From: Thermoplasmatota archaeon | GTDB lineage: Archaea; Thermoplasmatota; Thermoplasmata; Thermoplasmatales; GCA-001856825 | DNA length: 64,000 nt | Assembly (NCBI GenBank): GCA_023381415.1 | Contig: JAMCUN010000032.1 | Location: 1 to 64,000, forward strand | Direction of reading: 5' to 3' | Shown here: piece after piece, positions 61,021 through 64,000 of the stretch | Position numbering within the stretch: the stretch's first letter is position 1 | Layout: the number at the start of each line of letters is the position of its first letter | The notes under the pieces: generated by a model | Seen by the model: the letters and a program-made list of their open reading frames with translations, nothing else | What the model was told of the DNA's origin: nothing | Database searches by the model: none | Position numbers and translations under genes: made by a program

Positions 61021-61844
61021 CCACAAGAGGCTCCAGGCTTGCATTAAAGCAGTTTGAGCTCGTGGCAAGACAGCTGGAAGCTGGTGGCCTTAAAGTCCAG
61101 CCAGTTATAATCAAGCCATTAGGGGAGCGAGATACGGAAACTCCACTTTACGACATGAAGGAGCAGGGGGTCTTTGTCAGGAATCTCAACGACCAGATAC
61201 TGGAGGGGAACGTAGTTGCAGCAGTACATTCAGCAAAGGACATACCAAATGAGATAGACCAGAAACTTGAAATCAGCTATTTTTCAAGGAGAGCAGATCC
61301 AAGGGACTTTTTTATTTCTGCATCTCCTCTGGAGAAGTTCAGCGGGAGCGTGGGTTCAAGCTCAATGAGGAGGAAAAATTTCATTCACATTTTCAACAGT
61401 AACACCAGATTCGAGAGCATCAGGGGGAACATCGAAACAAGGATAGGCAAATGGGAGAGGGGGATGGTAGATTCAATTGTAGTCGCAAAGGCCGCATTAG
61501 ATAGGCTTGACCTTCACCCAAAGGGGGAGGTGATTAGTGAATCGATATGCCCGCCAGATCCGAACCAGGGGTTCATAGCAGTTGTTACAGAAAAGGGGAG
61601 CAGGCTGGGAGATACAATGAGAAGAATTCAAGAATCGGAGCCATTATGGGAAGCATCGAAGGAGAGAGACCTGATGGTAAGACTCAGGCTGGGATGCAAC
61701 CTTGCGGTGAGCATAAGGGCCGAACATCCTAAAAAAACGATTAGATTCTCTTACGCGAACGAAGCGGAAAGGTACGACTTCACCTTCAAGGAGAAAGTTG
61801 ATGAGCCAGATATAAGGAAGCTGGAGGATATAATTGGCTCATAA
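60999..61844 (+). CDS. hemC: Hydroxymethylbilane synthase (porphobilinogen deaminase)
   Basis: Joins four porphobilinogen units. Motifs: IATRGSRLALKQFELV, AAVHSAKDIPNEI and RRADPRDFFIS. The cofactor-binding cysteine is C233 in RLGCNLAVSIRAE. At 281 aa the C-terminal domain is short. It overlaps hemL by 22 bases and hemD by 11. Confidence 0.95.
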   Translation: MEETLKIATRGSRLALKQFELVARQLEAGGLKVQPVIIKPLGERDTETPLYDMKEQGVFVRNLNDQILEGNVVAAVHSAKDIPNEIDQKLEISYFSRRADPRDFFISASPLEKFSGSVGSSSMRRKNFIHIFNSNTRFESIRGNIETRIGKWERGMVDSIVVAKAALDRLDLHPKGEVISESICPPDPNQGFIAVVTEKGSRLGDTMRRIQESEPLWEASKERDLMVRLRLGCNLAVSIRAEHPKKTIRFSYANEAERYDFTFKEKVDEPDIRKLEDIIGS

Positions 61845-62484
61845 GATCGCTTACGTCGGGGCACCCCTGGGGTTTGAAATGGAAGGTGTTGTCCAGATAC
61901 CCGTCCTTCGAATAGATTACCTGGACCTATCCAAAATGAATAATATTGGAGGGGTGGTCGTATTCACGTCGAAGAGGGGAATAATTTCATTGAAGAAATC
62001 CAACGTTTCTATCAGATGTGATCGTGCTTACTGCATAGGGGAACAGACATCTCGCTACTTAAAGGAAACATACTCCATAGACTGCATAGTTCCGGCGGTA
62101 CAGACAACAGAAGGGTTAGCGGAATTGCTAATTGGCTCAGAAACTTCAGTCAACGTGGTTGCTAGCGACCAGATAGACAGGAAATTCATAGAAAGAATGG
62201 AGTCAAGAGGGATCTATGTGAAATATATAGTTTCATACAAGATATCAGAGAACAAGGCTGCAGACTACGAGCCACTCCGCGACTCAGATAAGGTGCTCTT
62301 CGGGTCATCAAAGTCATTCGAAATACTCTACAGGAACGGGGCCAGCCTACTGGACGGAAAGGAAATCTATGCAATCGGGAAACCGACTGAAGAAACGATA
62401 ATGAGGCATGGGTACGGTGTGGCAGAATCATTCGAAACGCCGAACATAAGGGCGATATTAAGTAAGCTAATCACGAAAAGATAA
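61834..62484 (+). CDS. hemD: Uroporphyrinogen-III synthase
   Basis: Closes and inverts ring D to give uroporphyrinogen III, the branch point to heme and siroheme. The family is poorly conserved; the identity rests on position between hemC and hemA, length (216 aa), and patterns VVVFTSKRGIISLKK, VPAVQTTEGLAEL and KVLFGSSKSFEILYR. The start is TTG at 61834, overlapping hemC. Confidence 0.85.
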   Translation: MAHKIAYVGAPLGFEMEGVVQIPVLRIDYLDLSKMNNIGGVVVFTSKRGIISLKKSNVSIRCDRAYCIGEQTSRYLKETYSIDCIVPAVQTTEGLAELLIGSETSVNVVASDQIDRKFIERMESRGIYVKYIVSYKISENKAADYEPLRDSDKVLFGSSKSFEILYRNGASLLDGKEIYAIGKPTEETIMRHGYGVAESFETPNIRAILSKLITKR

Positions 62485-62520
62485 TTATGTTCGCCGTGCT
62501 TCAGTGCTAGGTGCGATAAG

Positions 62521-63750
62521 TTGGAAAAAGGAGGTATATTTCTCATAAAGGTCACTTACAGCGACCTTGGTTCACTCTATTTCTCAACAATCAAGGACTT
62601 TCAGCTAGAGGAAGTATACGATTATATACGCAGGAATGAGCGGATAGAAGAGGCTCTGGTTCTTTGGACCTGCAACAGATTCGAGATTTACTTCTACCCC
62701 GGGGACAGGGAGACTGTGGACTTTCTCGAGGATTACGTAAACGGCAAATCCCTTAAGCACAGCGTCGCGCACGGAATGGATGCGATAAAGCACCTATTCC
62801 TTGTAGCTGCAGGGCTAGACTCAATGGTCATAGGGGAGAATGAGATACTGGCACAGATTAAGGAAGCCTGGGAGATTTCCAAAAGAAACAGCCTGTCCGG
62901 TCCTAACATCAACGAGATCCTGAAGAAGGCACTGGAGGTGGGGAGGAAGGCAAGGAGGGAAAATGGTAACGGACTGAGGATAAAGAGTGTTGCAGCAGAG
63001 GCAATCGAAGAGATCAGGCTTGATGAGGGCAAGAAGATTCTCGTAATCGGGGCAGGAGACCTCGGTACTCAGGTGTCCAGCATCCTCTCAAGGAATGGCT
63101 TCGCATTTTCTATCGTGAACAGATCTCCAGAGAAGGCTAAGGAGATTTCGAAGGCGTTCGGAGCTCAAATAGAGGATTTCAATAAGAAGAAGTGGAAATC
63201 GTACGACGTTATAATCGCTGCAACAAAGTCCAACAAGGTCATTCTGGAGCGGAAGGACGTTGAGAATTCCAACGTAAAGACCATTCTTGACCTGGGAGTT
63301 CCGCCGAATGTATCGGTCGACATGCCTGCGCATATAAGGCTGGTTAACATGGAAATGCTCTCCAAAAGGATAGCAACCGCAGGGCAGAAAAATAACGACT
63401 ATGCAACTAAAAGTCTGAGGACTGTCAATGAAGAGTTCGAAAGATTCTCGCGGAAACTGATGGACATTGAAAAGGAGGAACTGCTTAGAAGGATATTCGA
63501 CTATTCCAACGAGATCATAGAAGAGGAGATGAGATATTTCGAGAAGAAGCCATTCGGTAAGGAAAATGAGGCACAGATCAGGAAAGGGCTCGAGTCAACA
63601 AGGAACAAGCTTCTCGGGTTCGTTATCAATGGTATAAAGAACGCGAAGGACATAAGATCTTCAGAGACAGTAAAAAATATGGAGTTGATATTGAACGAAA
63701 ACTTTTCCAGATATGAGGCTAAGAAGATTAAGAAAGTCTCCCAGGATTAG
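62521..63750 (+). CDS. hemA: Glutamyl-tRNA reductase
   Basis: Reduces glutamyl-tRNA to glutamate-1-semialdehyde, the first step. The catalytic cysteine is C51 in LVLWTCNRFEIYF; the NADPH loop is KILVIGAGDLGTQVSSIL. The start TTG at 62521 has AGGTG 7 bases upstream. However, an AAAGGAGGT lies just inside the gene (62526-62534), so a non-ATG start a few codons later cannot be ruled out. Length about 409 aa is usual. Confidence 0.94.
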   Translation: MEKGGIFLIKVTYSDLGSLYFSTIKDFQLEEVYDYIRRNERIEEALVLWTCNRFEIYFYPGDRETVDFLEDYVNGKSLKHSVAHGMDAIKHLFLVAAGLDSMVIGENEILAQIKEAWEISKRNSLSGPNINEILKKALEVGRKARRENGNGLRIKSVAAEAIEEIRLDEGKKILVIGAGDLGTQVSSILSRNGFAFSIVNRSPEKAKEISKAFGAQIEDFNKKKWKSYDVIIAATKSNKVILERKDVENSNVKTILDLGVPPNVSVDMPAHIRLVNMEMLSKRIATAGQKNNDYATKSLRTVNEEFERFSRKLMDIEKEELLRRIFDYSNEIIEEEMRYFEKKPFGKENEAQIRKGLESTRNKLLGFVINGIKNAKDIRSSETVKNMELILNENFSRYEAKKIKKVSQD

Positions 63751-64000
63751 GGAAATATTCAGGGATACGGACATAAGGAACGACAAATTAGTCATGCCCA
63801 TGTTCGTTGATGAGAACATCTCCGATAAGGAAGAGATAAAGAACATGCCCGACATCTACAGGTTTCCCCTCCGCCTTCTTGTGGATAAGGCAAAGGAGTA
63901 TGAGGATATCGGTGTGAAATCAATCCTGTTGTTCGGGGTTCCGAAACACAAGGATGCGGGAGGTTCAGCAGCATATGACAGTCGTGGGATTGTCCAGGAG
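63713..64000 (+). CDS. hemB: Delta-aminolevulinic acid dehydratase, N-terminal part (truncated by window edge)
   Basis: The N-terminal 96 residues of porphobilinogen synthase. RLRRLRKSPRIREIFRDTD and LVMPMFVDE match the family start, and SILLFGVPKHKDAGGSAAY follows in the expected place. The ATG at 63713 lies inside hemA (38-base overlap), so the two are coupled. The rest lies beyond base 64000. Confidence 0.92.
   Translation, partial: MRLRRLRKSPRIREIFRDTDIRNDKLVMPMFVDENISDKEEIKNMPDIYRFPLRLLVDKAKEYEDIGVKSILLFGVPKHKDAGGSAAYDSRGIVQE

Noticed and set aside
1..64000. CRISPR array or insertion sequence
   Set aside because: No regularly spaced repeats, cas genes, terminal inverted repeats or transposase domains were found on reading through the window.

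Overview
This window is archaeal and most probably from the class Thermoplasmata. Evidence: a fused Kae1-Bud32 gene, archaeal exosome subunit Csl4 beside an Sm-like protein, a single MCM helicase, a family-B polymerase of the PolB2 type, DUF424 and DUF1805 proteins, a tricorn-factor-like M1 aminopeptidase, and a heme locus with hemE and hemH. Shine-Dalgarno sites look like GGTGAT/GGAGG, and several genes appear leaderless, with a TATA box 22-30 bases before the start. The assignment is inference from gene content; no rRNA is present.

Layout. 1-9.1 kb: housekeeping genes (succinyl-CoA synthetase, ornithine carbamoyltransferase, RNA-processing genes, Kae1-Bud32, XTP pyrophosphatase, aminopropyltransferase, glutamate dehydrogenase). 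9.2-27.8 kb: mixed core genes (a PolB2 cluster, M19 dipeptidase, PUA protein, purA, ABC1 kinase, Hsp20, sugar-phosphate mutase, dCTP deaminase, Dam-type methylase, Amt transporter, tRNA-Gly, MCM, DUF424, dihydropteroate synthase). 27.7-53.5 kb: a sulfur-energy island. 53.6-64 kb: an M1 aminopeptidase with HEAT-like repeats, then a heme locus (hemH, hemE, a radical SAM protein, a HemJ/CopD-like membrane protein, hemL, hemC, hemD, hemA, partial hemB).

The sulfur island carries the whole dissimilatory sulfate reduction route. Sat makes APS and PPi. AprBA reduces APS to sulfite and AMP, with QmoABC linking it to membrane quinones. DsrAB reduces sulfite onto DsrC, and DsrMK closes the cycle. The dsr operon also carries two siroheme genes (SUMT and precorrin-2 dehydrogenase) and an unrecognised zinc-ribbon protein. 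Next to the apr-qmo operon lie an adenylate kinase and a proton-pumping pyrophosphatase, which would use the two by-products of sulfate activation, AMP and PPi. A TauE/SafE-DUF1634 pair and a YaaH-type acetate transporter also lie in the island.

The most striking non-coding signal is a 14-bp palindrome, consensus CCTTAYYNRTAAGG. It occurs eight times, all within 30.8-53.5 kb and almost all just upstream of a BRE/TATA-like element. It precedes aprBA-qmoABC, sat, dsrC-dsrAB-dsrMK, tauE, yaaH, the small ORF-adk-hppA unit and a winged-helix regulator gene, plus one weaker site facing a secreted-protein gene. I read it as the operator of a sulfate-respiration regulon. No transposase, integrase or CRISPR array was seen.
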